Shown: positions 49,560 to 59,545 of the stretch, piece after piece | Layout of the letters: each line of letters opens with the position of its first letter | How positions within the stretch are numbered: position 1 is the stretch's first letter | Assembly (NCBI GenBank): GCA_902587295.1 | Contig: CACIKS010000002.1 | Coordinates: 34,134 to 98,133 of the forward strand | DNA from: an uncultured Pelagibacteraceae bacterium | GTDB lineage: Bacteria; Pseudomonadota; Alphaproteobacteria; Pelagibacterales; Pelagibacteraceae | Direction of reading: 5' to 3' | DNA: 64,000 nt | Translations under genes and position numbers: made by a program | The notes under the pieces: model-generated | Database searches by the model: none | Told to the model about the DNA's origin: nothing | The model's input: the letters and a program-made list of their open reading frames with translations, nothing else

Positions 49560-50453
49560 ATGGATTTTTTGATTTTTAAAGCTCCAATGTTAATGGTCCA
49601 AGCTTCATTGGATGGAATTCTATTGGGAATTTTATTTGCACTAATTGCTTATGGTATGGCCCTTCAGTGGGGCGTAATGAATATAATTAATATTGCTCAA
49701 GGCGATTTAGTAATACTAGGAGGTTATATTGCTTACACAATGTATCTCGCAGGAATTCATCCAGCTTGGGGAGTCATTGTTTCCCCGATCTTGATGTATT
49801 TTGTTGGTTGGGGACTTTATAAATTAGTAATAAATAAAGTTGTGGATCGAGACTTATTTATTTCAATTTTAGCAACTTTCGGTATCGCAATTGTATTTCA
49901 ACAGTTAATGAATTTTATTTTTGGAGCAGACGTAGTTGTTGCACAATCTGAATACGGAACAACAATGTTATTTGATAATTCGGTTACCCTACCAAATTCA
50001 AAAATATTCTCTGCCTTTGTAAGCCTAGCATACGCAGTAGCTTTGGTTATTTATATGAAAAAATCTAAACTTGGACGAGCCATAAGAGCAACAGCACAAA
50101 ACGCAAGAGCTGCAAAAATTCTTGGTGTAGATACTGAAAAAGTTTATGCTGCAACATTTGGCATCAACGCTGCGTTATGTGGGATTGCAGGTGCTTTAAT
50201 TTCAATCACTCTTACTCTTCATCCTTACGTAGGACTTCCTTACACAGTTAGATCTTTTATGATAGTAATTGTTGCAGGTCTTGGAAACTTACCGGCGGTA
50301 GCAATTTCAGGAATGGGATTAGGATTATTTGAAGAGTTTGCTGATTATATTTTAGGAACAGAATTTAGAATTGGTGCAGTATTTATGCTGCTAGTCTTTA
50401 TATTAGTTTACAGAAGATTTAAACTTTCAAAAAAAAGAGAATATTTAAAATAA
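49560..50453 (+). CDS. livH: Branched-chain amino acid-type ABC permease LivH (cluster 1)
   Basis: LLGILFALIAYGMALQWGVMNIINIAQGDLVILGGYIAY. Confidence 0.92.
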   Translation: MDFLIFKAPMLMVQASLDGILLGILFALIAYGMALQWGVMNIINIAQGDLVILGGYIAYTMYLAGIHPAWGVIVSPILMYFVGWGLYKLVINKVVDRDLFISILATFGIAIVFQQLMNFIFGADVVVAQSEYGTTMLFDNSVTLPNSKIFSAFVSLAYAVALVIYMKKSKLGRAIRATAQNARAAKILGVDTEKVYAATFGINAALCGIAGALISITLTLHPYVGLPYTVRSFMIVIVAGLGNLPAVAISGMGLGLFEEFADYILGTEFRIGAVFMLLVFILVYRRFKLSKKREYLK

Positions 50454-51518
50454 ATGCAAAAAGTAAAACAAAAAGATTTAATATTATATTCTGGCCTGAT
50501 TATCTTAGGTTTAGCTGCACCTTATTTATTCTCTGCTTTTAAAGTTCAGCTTACATATCTTTGCGTCTTGATTGTACTGGCGATGACTTGGAATTTACAA
50601 GGTGGAGAAATGGGCTACAATAGTTTTGGAAATATCCTTTTCTACGGTCTTGGAATGTATCTAACCGCATCAGTTCAAGTGGGTATGTTTTTTCCATTAG
50701 CAGAATGGACAGAAAGTGGTGGAGAAAAAACATTCGTACATACAACAGCACAATATTTTCAAGGAATAGGTGTTGGTCTAATAGTTTCAGCTATCGTGCC
50801 TGCCTTAGTTGCAGGTGCTATAGGTTATGCTATTTTAGGTTTAAGAGGTCATTATTTTGCTATTTGTACTTTAGGTCTTGGTATTGCGGCAGGTGAAATC
50901 GCCGGAGGTATAGAAATTATTGGAGCAGGTCAAGGTTTCACTACACCACCTTTTCCAGCAGAAATAGTCGACGTTGAAGCCAGAGGGAAATTTTTCTACT
51001 TTTTAAGTTTTTTTGTATTAGTTCTAGCATTTGTTTTTGTTAAATATATTTACGGTTCTAGATTTAGATTAATTTTAAATGCGATAAGAGATAACGAAGA
51101 TAAAGCAGAAGCAATGGGTATTCAAACAATGAAATACAAAATTGTTGGTTGGATGGTATCTGCATTTTTCTGTGGTCTAGCCGGTGGAATTATGGGTGGA
51201 TTAATTGGATATATAGACTCAACGGATGTTGCATTTGATGGAAGAGAGATGGGAGTGTTTATGGTTTTAATGGCAATACTTGGCGGAAAAGGAACTTTGT
51301 GGGGACCAATTATTGGTGCAACTTTATTCCATTTCTTCAAAGAAGGTCTTTGGACTTTTATATTAGGCTGGCAATATGTTGCCTTGGGAGTTTTGATTGT
51401 TGTAATTGTAATTTATTTCCCAGAGGGATTAATGGGTTGGTTAAGAGAAAAATACCCTGAAAGATTTGGAGAAGTTATAGATGAAAAAGATCGTAAATCA
51501 CAGGTGGAATTAAAATGA
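50454..51518 (+). CDS. livM: Branched-chain amino acid-type ABC permease LivM (cluster 1)
   Basis: ALVAGAIGYAILGLRGHYFAICTLGLGIAAGEI; ILGGKGTLWGPIIGA. Confidence 0.92.
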   Translation: MQKVKQKDLILYSGLIILGLAAPYLFSAFKVQLTYLCVLIVLAMTWNLQGGEMGYNSFGNILFYGLGMYLTASVQVGMFFPLAEWTESGGEKTFVHTTAQYFQGIGVGLIVSAIVPALVAGAIGYAILGLRGHYFAICTLGLGIAAGEIAGGIEIIGAGQGFTTPPFPAEIVDVEARGKFFYFLSFFVLVLAFVFVKYIYGSRFRLILNAIRDNEDKAEAMGIQTMKYKIVGWMVSAFFCGLAGGIMGGLIGYIDSTDVAFDGREMGVFMVLMAILGGKGTLWGPIIGATLFHFFKEGLWTFILGWQYVALGVLIVVIVIYFPEGLMGWLREKYPERFGEVIDEKDRKSQVELK

Positions 51519-52249
51519 GTCTTTTAGAAGTAAAAAATGTAAGCAAATCTTTTGGAGGAGTGAAAGCCAATGTAGATATTTCTGTTTCTGTGGAGCAAGG
51601 ATCAATAGTTGGCTTAATCGGGCCAAACGGTTCTGGCAAAACAACATTATTTAATTCAATCGTTGGAACTCATCCAATTGATCAAGGGTCTATCGTTTTT
51701 AATAATACTGAGGTTTCAGAAATGCCTGTGCCTGCAGTAGCTAAACTGGGATTATTAAGAACATTTCAGCAAACAAGAATTTACTCTAAACTTAATTGCG
51801 TAGAAAATATGTTAATCAGTCATAAGGCTAGTGACTCAGGCTTTATATTTGCAAAAATTCCTAATGAGCTTACTGAAAAAGCAGAAAATCTTTTAAACTT
51901 TGTAGGACTCTATCAAAAAAGAAATTTAAGAGGAGGAGATTTATCATTTGGCCAGCAAAAACTTTTAGAATTAGCAATGGCATTAATGAATGAGCCTAAA
52001 ATGCTTTTATTAGATGAACCTACAGCAGGTATTAATCCAACCTTAATAAATGGAATTATAGATAGACTTATAAAGGTTAATAAGGATTATGGTATTACAC
52101 TTTTAGTAATAGAGCATAATATGAAAGTTATAATGAGTTTAGCTCAAAGTATTTTTTGTTTAGCTCATGGAAAACTTCTAGCGGAAGGCTCACCAGATCA
52201 AATTAAAAATGATAAGCGAGTTGTCGATGCTTATTTGGGAGCACAATAA
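51515..52249 (+). CDS. livG: ABC ATPase LivG (cluster 1)
   Basis: Walker A GPNGSGKTT; LSFGQQKLLELAMAL; LLLDEPTAGINP. Confidence 0.93.
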   Translation: MSLLEVKNVSKSFGGVKANVDISVSVEQGSIVGLIGPNGSGKTTLFNSIVGTHPIDQGSIVFNNTEVSEMPVPAVAKLGLLRTFQQTRIYSKLNCVENMLISHKASDSGFIFAKIPNELTEKAENLLNFVGLYQKRNLRGGDLSFGQQKLLELAMALMNEPKMLLLDEPTAGINPTLINGIIDRLIKVNKDYGITLLVIEHNMKVIMSLAQSIFCLAHGKLLAEGSPDQIKNDKRVVDAYLGAQ

Positions 52250-53034
52250 TGGCAAATCAATACGAAGTATTAGGGAAAGCACCAGATATTAAAGATCTAC
52301 AAAAACTTTCTGGATCCAACTTACATTTACAAATTAAAAACTTAAATGCTGGTTATGGTAAAATGGAAATACTTCATAACTTTGATTTATTAGTAGATAA
52401 AGCTCAATCATTATGTCTTATAGGGCCGAATGGTGCAGGAAAATCTACAATACTTCATTCTATTTATGGTTTTACAAATATATTTTCGGGAAAAATCGAA
52501 ATTGATGGAAATGAGATTACAAACCTCACACCAGCTCAAAAATTAAAGAGCTGTGGAATTGCTTATATTCTTCAAGATAATTCCGTATTTCCAGATATGA
52601 CAGTAGAAGAAAATTTATTAATGGGTGGCTACATTAAAGATAAAACCGAGGAATCTTACGCAGAAGCCCAAAAAGTTTTGGAAAAATATGAAAGATTAAA
52701 CAAAAGACGAAACCAACCTGCAAAAGTATTATCAGGTGGAGAAAGAAGACTTCTTGAAATTTCAAGAGCTTTAGTAATGCGTCCATCAATACTTTTAGTA
52801 GACGAACCATCTATAGGATTAGAACCAAGATATATTGAGATGGTTTTTGAAATTTTAGAAGATCTTCAAAAAAATGAAAAGAAAACTATCATCATGGTTG
52901 AGCAGAACGCAAAAAAAGGATTAGAATTTGCAGATATTGGTTACGTATTAGTTTCAGGACAAACAGCAATAGTTGGTAAAGGTAATGATTTGCTAAAAAA
53001 TCCCGACGTTGGAAGATTATTCCTTGGCGGTTAA
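52249..53034 (+). CDS. livF: ABC ATPase LivF (cluster 1)
   Basis: GPNGAGKST; LSGGERRLLEISRAL; LVDEPSIGLEP. Confidence 0.93.
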   Translation: MANQYEVLGKAPDIKDLQKLSGSNLHLQIKNLNAGYGKMEILHNFDLLVDKAQSLCLIGPNGAGKSTILHSIYGFTNIFSGKIEIDGNEITNLTPAQKLKSCGIAYILQDNSVFPDMTVEENLLMGGYIKDKTEESYAEAQKVLEKYERLNKRRNQPAKVLSGGERRLLEISRALVMRPSILLVDEPSIGLEPRYIEMVFEILEDLQKNEKKTIIMVEQNAKKGLEFADIGYVLVSGQTAIVGKGNDLLKNPDVGRLFLGG

Positions 53035-53735
53035 TGATAAGATCTGGATTTTATTTAAAAGGCTTATTATCAGTTCGATCAGTTGATAGTCCCGCAATAG
53101 CTCTCGGTTGTAGTTTTTTAGCTATTGGTGCTTTATTAAAAAATATTGGTTTTAATTTTCAACAAAGCTTTTTCTCCACTTTTTTTACATATGCTTTACC
53201 TGGGCAATTAGTGATGGCTGAATCTTTTTTAGTTGGAGCATCATTAATAAACATTTTTATTGCAGTTTGGTTGGTAAATGCACGTCTATTTCCAATGGCA
53301 GTTTCTATGTTTCCATTATTAAAAAGTAAAAAACAACCCAAATGGAAATATTACATCTCGTGTCATTTTCTTGCAGTCTCTTCTTGGTTGATAATGAAAA
53401 AAGATTATAGAACTATTAACGAAGATTATAGAATAGATTTCTGGATGGGTATTGGAACTGCTACCTGGTCTATTGCTATTCTCTCAACAATTTTAGGTTA
53501 CCTGGTTTCCGATTATTTAAGTAAAGATATGATGATTGGTTTAGCAATTGTAAATCCTGTTTATTTTTTTTGTATGTTATTGGGATCCATGAAAAATATT
53601 GCAATTGGAACCTCTGTTATTTTAGGAACAATACTTGGGCCCGTTTTTTATTTAATCTCACCTGAATGGTGTATTTTATATGGTGGAGTTACTGCAGGTA
53701 TAATCGCATTTTTTGCTGGAGAAATTAATGACTGA
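53034..53735 (+). CDS. azlC: AzlC family branched-chain amino acid exporter subunit
   Basis: Multi-TM, QQSFFSTFFTYALPGQLVMAESFLVGASLINIF; followed by an AzlD-like ORF. Confidence 0.85.
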   Translation: MIRSGFYLKGLLSVRSVDSPAIALGCSFLAIGALLKNIGFNFQQSFFSTFFTYALPGQLVMAESFLVGASLINIFIAVWLVNARLFPMAVSMFPLLKSKKQPKWKYYISCHFLAVSSWLIMKKDYRTINEDYRIDFWMGIGTATWSIAILSTILGYLVSDYLSKDMMIGLAIVNPVYFFCMLLGSMKNIAIGTSVILGTILGPVFYLISPEWCILYGGVTAGIIAFFAGEIND

Positions 53736-54060
53736 TTTATCTTCAAATATAATTTTAGTTATAGCGGTTACTTCTATAGCCACTTATTTATCTAGGTCGC
53801 TTGGAGTATTATTTTCGGAAAGGATTGATGAAAATTCTAAAATATTTAGAATGTTTGACTGTATAGCTTATTCAACTTTAGCAGCTTTAATTTCTAAAGT
53901 AGTAGTTTTTCCAGCAGGTGAATTAGGGGAAGCAAGCAATTTAATTAGATTAGTAGTAGTTTTTGTTTGTGTAGCTGTGTTTTTTATTGCAAAAAGAAAC
54001 CTTGTCTATCCAACAGTACTATCTGCTATACTTTTAACAACTTTAATTAAATTTGTATGA
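53728..54060 (+). CDS. azlD: AzlD family protein
   Basis: ~110 aa multi-TM protein overlapping the azlC 3' end; SIATYLSRSLGVLFSERI. Confidence 0.82.
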   Translation: MTDLSSNIILVIAVTSIATYLSRSLGVLFSERIDENSKIFRMFDCIAYSTLAALISKVVVFPAGELGEASNLIRLVVVFVCVAVFFIAKRNLVYPTVLSAILLTTLIKFV

Positions 54061-54989
54061 AAAAAATATTATTAATTATAATTTTTTCTATTTTGATCAC
54101 ACCTCTTTATGCAGGACCTAAAGACAAAGTAAGAGATGGTTTCATTTCAAAAAAGAACGTTCATCCTGTAAAAAATGATTTTAATATTAGCGATCCTAAA
54201 AACAAAATAATTTTGATTTATAATCACGGACAAAATGAAAATGATATGGCATTACAGTCATGTGCGTGGGTATCTATGCTAAGGAATCATGCTTCCCTTA
54301 TAGATCAAGAAGTTAATGGAAAAAAAATAATGGTTTACAATTTTTGTACCAATCACTTAGCTGGTGACATGTCACCAAAAAAAGATTGGTGGACCTTAAA
54401 AACTCCAGAAGTTTATAAAGGTAAACACAAACTAGATAAAAGGGTTGAAGCCAATCTTGATTTAATTAATAAATTTGTAAAAGCAGGTGTTCCAAGAAAA
54501 CAAATTTTTATTACAGGACATTCTTGTGGAGGCAAGACTACTTTGCTTTTTATGAGTAGATACCCCGACAAAGTAGGAGGAGGTATATCTTATATGCATG
54601 CTTGTTTTGGAAAGCTTTCACATAAATATAAAGTTAAAAAACTGGGTGTTGAAAAAGCAATGGAGAAATTTAGAAAAAAATGGAAAGGACCTCACGATTT
54701 AAGACAAAAAATGAACGATGAAATTAAAAATAATTTAAAAACTCCAGTTTTAGCTTTTACACATCCTAGAGATAAATATGAGGGTTTGCTTTCTGATTGG
54801 TTGGAGGAAATACCTGGAATGAAAAGAATAGTAATTTCAGAAAACTATAAAATTAATGGAAAAAAATGTATTCGAAAGGGACATGACTGGTCAGAACCTG
54901 TTAAAAAAGGTCATGATATGGATACAGGACTTTGTTTTCAATACTACAACCCTGTAATTTTAGATTATATAGCATCAAGAATAAAATGA
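54057..54989 (+). CDS. Secreted alpha/beta hydrolase
   Basis: Signal peptide; nucleophile elbow TGHSCGGKTTLLFMSRYPDKVGG; KGHDWSEP. Confidence 0.78.
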   Translation: MKKILLIIIFSILITPLYAGPKDKVRDGFISKKNVHPVKNDFNISDPKNKIILIYNHGQNENDMALQSCAWVSMLRNHASLIDQEVNGKKIMVYNFCTNHLAGDMSPKKDWWTLKTPEVYKGKHKLDKRVEANLDLINKFVKAGVPRKQIFITGHSCGGKTTLLFMSRYPDKVGGGISYMHACFGKLSHKYKVKKLGVEKAMEKFRKKWKGPHDLRQKMNDEIKNNLKTPVLAFTHPRDKYEGLLSDWLEEIPGMKRIVISENYKINGKKCIRKGHDWSEPVKKGHDMDTGLCFQYYNPVILDYIASRIK

Positions 54990-55882
54990 GTTTAGAGATC
55001 AAAGATCATTCAATATCTAAGAGAATTAAAGTAATCCAAATTCAAGAAACTGAATTAGATAAATTAATTTTCCCGTTTAATAAACATAGCATCCAGTCTT
55101 TAGAATACAAACCTTTCTCTAGATTTTCCTTAGCCAAAAGCGTTGACGATGTTTTTTCTGGAGAATTAAGTAAAGCTTTAATTAAGAATCTCAAAGACAG
55201 AGATACTGGCACTACAATTGTAGAACCTAATATTAAAAATTCCAAATTTGATAAAGACTTTCTTGTAAAATTTTCTACTGCATTAGCCTATTTAATTGGA
55301 TTACCAAACTTTGACTCTATGACAGGTAAGTACTATGCGCGTTTTCACGTAAAACATTCGGACTCTAGCGACTCTTACTTAAGAAAAGCCTATACAAATA
55401 TGGATCTTCATACAGATGGAACTTACGTAAAGGAAAAGACAGATTGGTTGTTAATGACAAAAATGGAAGAAATTAATGTTAAAGGAGGAGAAAGCGTACT
55501 ACTTCATTTAGATGACTGGGAACACTGTGATGAGCTTAGCTCAGATCCAATAGCAGAACAGAATTTTGTATGGGGTTCGCCGAAAAGTAAAAATGTAGAT
55601 TATAAAATAGAACACCCGGTATTTTCAAAAGATAAAGAAGGTAGGCCAATAATTTCTTATATAGATCAATTCCCTGAACCTAAAAATATGGAACAAGGCC
55701 TGTTTTTACAAAAACTCTCCGATGCTCTCGAAGAGAGTAAAAATAAGATTGCAATCCCCTTGGTTCCTGGATCAACAATTTTTTCAAATAATTATTTCTG
55801 GTTACACGGCAGAAAGCCTTTTAAAAAAGATGTAAATCTAAGCAGAGAATTGCTAAGAATCAGGGGGGTTTTTTTTAAGTAA
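54986..55882 (+). CDS. glaH: CsiD/GlaH-like glutarate 2-hydroxylase (Fe(II)/2-oxoglutarate dioxygenase)
   Basis: Close match to remembered E. coli CsiD: LEYKPFSRFSLAKSVDD, YYARFHVKHSDSSDSYLRKAY, MDLHTDGTYVKE, LLHLDDWEHCDEL, RPIISYIDQFPEPK, NYFWLHGRKPF. ATG at 54986. Confidence 0.87.
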   Translation: MSLEIKDHSISKRIKVIQIQETELDKLIFPFNKHSIQSLEYKPFSRFSLAKSVDDVFSGELSKALIKNLKDRDTGTTIVEPNIKNSKFDKDFLVKFSTALAYLIGLPNFDSMTGKYYARFHVKHSDSSDSYLRKAYTNMDLHTDGTYVKEKTDWLLMTKMEEINVKGGESVLLHLDDWEHCDELSSDPIAEQNFVWGSPKSKNVDYKIEHPVFSKDKEGRPIISYIDQFPEPKNMEQGLFLQKLSDALEESKNKIAIPLVPGSTIFSNNYFWLHGRKPFKKDVNLSRELLRIRGVFFK

Positions 55883-56074
55883 AAATAAAAATGTATCTGA
55901 ATATTTATTGAAACCGTAACATTTTTACAACACAAAAAGGCAGGATTTACTTGATTTTTGATCAACACAACAACCTGAAATTGACTGTTTTGGGCTAATC
56001 GTAATTTACATATGGACTTAAATCTTATAGGAATCTTGTCTTAAATAACGTTATAACGATAAAGGATTAATCTT

Positions 56075-56710
56075 ATGAAAAAGTATTTTTTAGGAATAGT
56101 TACATTCTTATCTATTACTTTACTTACATCTTCAGCATACTCAGGCGCAGGTATATCTGTGATCCTAGGGGAAGCTGACACAAGTGGTACTGAATCTGAG
56201 AAATCAGGTTCTGTAGGACCAGAGACTAATACTAAAACTATCAAAGAATCTTTTGTTGGTGGTTCACTCTTCATCGAAGGTGACGTAGGACCTTTTACAA
56301 TCGGTTTTGATTGGGTTCCATTAGATATCGACCTTGGTAGTGGTAAGAGAACAGATACAACATCTGACTCAAATGAAAGTACAGATGACTCTGGTACATA
56401 TAGCGCAAGTGCTGATATGGAAAATTTGTTAACATTATATGTTAACTATCCAATCGGACCTGGCTACGTACTTGCCGGCATACACCATGCAGATATTACT
56501 ACAACAGAAGCACTTCCAAATTCGACGTATCCAAACGATAGCGTATCTGGATACCAAATTGGATATGGAATTAAAGGAGATCGTTTCGCAGCAGAAGTTT
56601 TCTATTCTGACTTCGACGATGTATCTTTAACATCTACTTCTGGATCTAGTAAAATCACTGGTGACGCTGACGTATACGGTGTTAAGTTAAAAGCTAGCTT
56701 CGGCGGCTAA
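56075..56710 (+). CDS. Putative outer-membrane beta-barrel protein
   Basis: Signal peptide, alternating beta-strand pattern, Ser/Thr/Asp-rich loop, C-terminal VYGVKLKASFGG. Confidence 0.65.
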   Translation: MKKYFLGIVTFLSITLLTSSAYSGAGISVILGEADTSGTESEKSGSVGPETNTKTIKESFVGGSLFIEGDVGPFTIGFDWVPLDIDLGSGKRTDTTSDSNESTDDSGTYSASADMENLLTLYVNYPIGPGYVLAGIHHADITTTEALPNSTYPNDSVSGYQIGYGIKGDRFAAEVFYSDFDDVSLTSTSGSSKITGDADVYGVKLKASFGG

Positions 56711-56747
56711 AGTAAAAGATATTTATAAATTTTATAAATAAATTCAG

Positions 56748-56783
56748 AGACCCACTTAATTAATTTTAAGTGGGTCTTTTTTT
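56748..56783. terminator. Hairpin agacccacttaa/ttaagtgggtct with T-tract between convergent genes
   Basis: 12-bp inverted repeat followed by TTTTTT. Confidence 0.85.
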
Positions 56784-57848
56784 ATTCATTATTTTTAAAA
56801 TTATAGGCACAATAAATAAAATCATTAATAATCTGATTATATGGTGGAAGGATACGAACTCTGGATCTAAATCAAAAAAGATAGCAATAACTGCTACTTC
56901 ATAAATACCCCCGGGGCAATAGGATAACAACAAGGTAAAAAAATTTTTTTCAATTACAAGTCCTGCAATAAAAGCAGCTATAAGTCCGAGCAAAACCAAA
57001 AAGAAAGTAGCAACAAAACTATGAAGTGCATTTTTTGCAATTTCGTCGAAAGTTTTATCAGCAAATCTACAACCAACTGAAGAACCTAGTATTAATAAAC
57101 AAAAGTCAATTATGTTCGGAGGAAATCTATACGACGCTATCTCGGTTATTTGTAAAAAGCCACTTGCGATTAAAGTCCCTGCCAGTAGCGGAGCAGGTAT
57201 TTTAAATTTGTCAAAAATAATAATTAAAACTGTTGAAATTACTATAAGAATTAATAAATCATAAATATTTTGCTCTTTAATTATTTCATCAACTATCTGA
57301 ATGTTTTCTGTATCGTAGAAGCTATTTACAATAAATGGAAAAACCGTAATTATAATAATAAGTCTTATCAGATGAGAAGTGGCAACACGACTAAGATCAG
57401 ATTTTTCATCTTCAGCTAAAATTAAAAGTGGACCCAGAGCTCCTGGAGCCGCTGAAAATATAGATGTTTTTTTTCCATAACCTGAAAAATTTTGCAAATA
57501 TTTTGAAACCAGCAAAACACTAATTACAATGTAAAATAACATTATCAAAGAAGTCCAGGCCCAGTGATGTATTTGGGAAAATAAATTTTTATCAACATAA
57601 TTTCCAATATAAAGACCTAAGAAAATTAAGATTGTACTTAATACTAATCTTGGCATTTTAATTTTGATACCTAATAGAGATGCTAAAGATGTAACAAGCA
57701 TTGGACCCAAGAACCAAGCTAATGGAACATTAAAATAGTCAGCAATAAGTGCACCTGGAACAGATATTACTATCACTAACGCAAATTCTTTAGATAAAAT
57801 TTGCCTAAAATTTTCTTTATTAAATGGGATTGCTTGGTTATTCTGCAT
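56766..57848 (-). CDS. AbrB-family membrane protein (ammonia monooxygenase/AbrB duplication type)
   Basis: Duplicated multi-TM AbrB pattern; PGALIADYFNVPLAWFLGPMLVTSLASLLGIKI, SYCPGGIYEVAVIAI. Confidence 0.85.
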   Translation of the reverse strand: MQNNQAIPFNKENFRQILSKEFALVIVISVPGALIADYFNVPLAWFLGPMLVTSLASLLGIKIKMPRLVLSTILIFLGLYIGNYVDKNLFSQIHHWAWTSLIMLFYIVISVLLVSKYLQNFSGYGKKTSIFSAAPGALGPLLILAEDEKSDLSRVATSHLIRLIIIITVFPFIVNSFYDTENIQIVDEIIKEQNIYDLLILIVISTVLIIIFDKFKIPAPLLAGTLIASGFLQITEIASYRFPPNIIDFCLLILGSSVGCRFADKTFDEIAKNALHSFVATFFLVLLGLIAAFIAGLVIEKNFFTLLLSYCPGGIYEVAVIAIFFDLDPEFVSFHHIIRLLMILFIVPIILKIMNKKRPT

Positions 57849-57853
57849 AATTA

Positions 57854-58612
57854 ATGAAAATAGGTTTTCTGGGAACTGGACATATAACCTCCTCGGTAAT
57901 TGAGGGTATTTTTAAATCAAAATTAAAAATAAAAAAAATTTATATTTCCCCTCGCAATAGATTAATATCAAAAAAGTTAAGTAAAAAGTTTAAAAAAGTA
58001 GCTATTTCTAAGAACAATCAACAATTGTTAGATATGTCTGATTGGGTATTTTTAGCAGTTATTCCAAAAGTAGGGAATCGGATACTTAAGGATCTTAAAT
58101 TTAAGAAGAACCATAAAGTTATAAGCTTTATCTCAACAATAAACTTAAAAAATCTAAAAAAATATACAAAAGCAAAAAATATTTCTCGAGTAATTCCTCT
58201 TCCATTTATTGGAATAAAAAAAGGGCCAATAATTATTTGCCCAAGGGATGTGAGGGTTAGAAAATTTTTTGATAAACTAGGAAAAACTATAGAAATAAAT
58301 AACGAAAAAATATCAAAAAATTTTTGGACAACTTCATCATTTATGGCACCATTTTATAATTTAATGATGGTTACAAGTAATTGGCTTGTTCAAAAAGGAG
58401 TAAATAAAAAAGCTGCGGAGGATTATACCAAGGAACTTTTTATGGCTCTTTGCCAAGACTCGATATTTAAAAATAAATTGTCTTTAAAACAACTTGTAAG
58501 TGAATCTCAAACTCCTGGTGGTATTAATGCCCAAGCATTGAGAGAATTAAAAAAAAAGAAATTTTACAAAATCCAACAAAAAGTTTTAAATAGCATCTTT
58601 AAAAGATTTTAA
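57854..58612 (+). CDS. Pyrroline-5-carboxylate reductase-like protein
   Basis: MKIGFLGTGHITSSVIEGIFKS; SESQTPGGINAQALRELKKKKF matches the ProC C-terminal motif. Confidence 0.82.
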   Translation: MKIGFLGTGHITSSVIEGIFKSKLKIKKIYISPRNRLISKKLSKKFKKVAISKNNQQLLDMSDWVFLAVIPKVGNRILKDLKFKKNHKVISFISTINLKNLKKYTKAKNISRVIPLPFIGIKKGPIIICPRDVRVRKFFDKLGKTIEINNEKISKNFWTTSSFMAPFYNLMMVTSNWLVQKGVNKKAAEDYTKELFMALCQDSIFKNKLSLKQLVSESQTPGGINAQALRELKKKKFYKIQQKVLNSIFKRF

Positions 58613-58631
58613 AACTTTTTGGGGGGGGGAT

Positions 58632-59543
58632 GTGGAATATTTTCTACAACAATTAATTAACGGCGTTACCCTAGGTTCTGTTTATGGCTTAATCGCTATT
58701 GGTTATACAATGGTTTACGGAATCATTGGTATGATAAATTTTGCTCACGGTGATATTTTTATGGTGGGCGCCTTTGTTGCTTTAATTTCATTTATTCTTT
58801 TTGCTCTAACAGGAATTTCATTACCAATCGTATTAATATTAGTTTTGTTAATTGCGATGGTTTTTACAGCTTGTTACGGTTGGACAGTTGAAAAATTAGC
58901 TTATAAACCTTTAAGAAAATCTTTTAGATTAGCTCCATTAATTTCTGCATTAGGAATGTCGATCGTTCTTCAAAACTATGTTCAAGCAGCGCAGGGAGCT
59001 AGAATTAAAACACTGCAACCAGTAATTCAAGGTGGTTTTAATTTTTTTAAGGAATCAGAATTTGTAGTAACTTTAAGTTACCTTCAAATCTTTATAGTTT
59101 TGGTAACTATAGTATTGATGGCTGTTTTTACTTTATTAATTACTCGAACAGCCTTGGGTCGAGCTCAACGTGCTTGTGAGCAAGATAGAACTATGACTGC
59201 ATTAATGGGAATAAATGTTGATAGAACAATTTCTACGACATTTATAATTGGTTCTTCATTAGCCTCAGTCGCAGGGGTAATGTTTGTTATGTATTACGGT
59301 GTTATTGATTTTTATATTGGTTTCTTAGCAGGCATCAAAGCGTTTACTGCCGCTGTATTAGGTGGAATAGGTTCTATTCCAGGAGCAATGCTTGGAGGGT
59401 TATTAATTGGTTTAATAGAAACTTTTTGGTCAGGTTATATTTCAATTGAATATAAAGATATTGCTGCGTTCACTACTTTAGTTGTTGTTCTTATATTTTT
59501 CCCAACAGGTTTTCTAGGTAAACCAGATATAGAAAAAGTATAA
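58632..59543 (+). CDS. livH: Branched-chain amino acid-type ABC permease LivH (cluster 2)
   Basis: LINGVTLGSVYGLIAIGYTMVYGIIGMINFAHGDIFMVGAF; GTG start. Confidence 0.93.
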   Translation: MEYFLQQLINGVTLGSVYGLIAIGYTMVYGIIGMINFAHGDIFMVGAFVALISFILFALTGISLPIVLILVLLIAMVFTACYGWTVEKLAYKPLRKSFRLAPLISALGMSIVLQNYVQAAQGARIKTLQPVIQGGFNFFKESEFVVTLSYLQIFIVLVTIVLMAVFTLLITRTALGRAQRACEQDRTMTALMGINVDRTISTTFIIGSSLASVAGVMFVMYYGVIDFYIGFLAGIKAFTAAVLGGIGSIPGAMLGGLLIGLIETFWSGYISIEYKDIAAFTTLVVVLIFFPTGFLGKPDIEKV

Positions 59544-59545
59544 AA

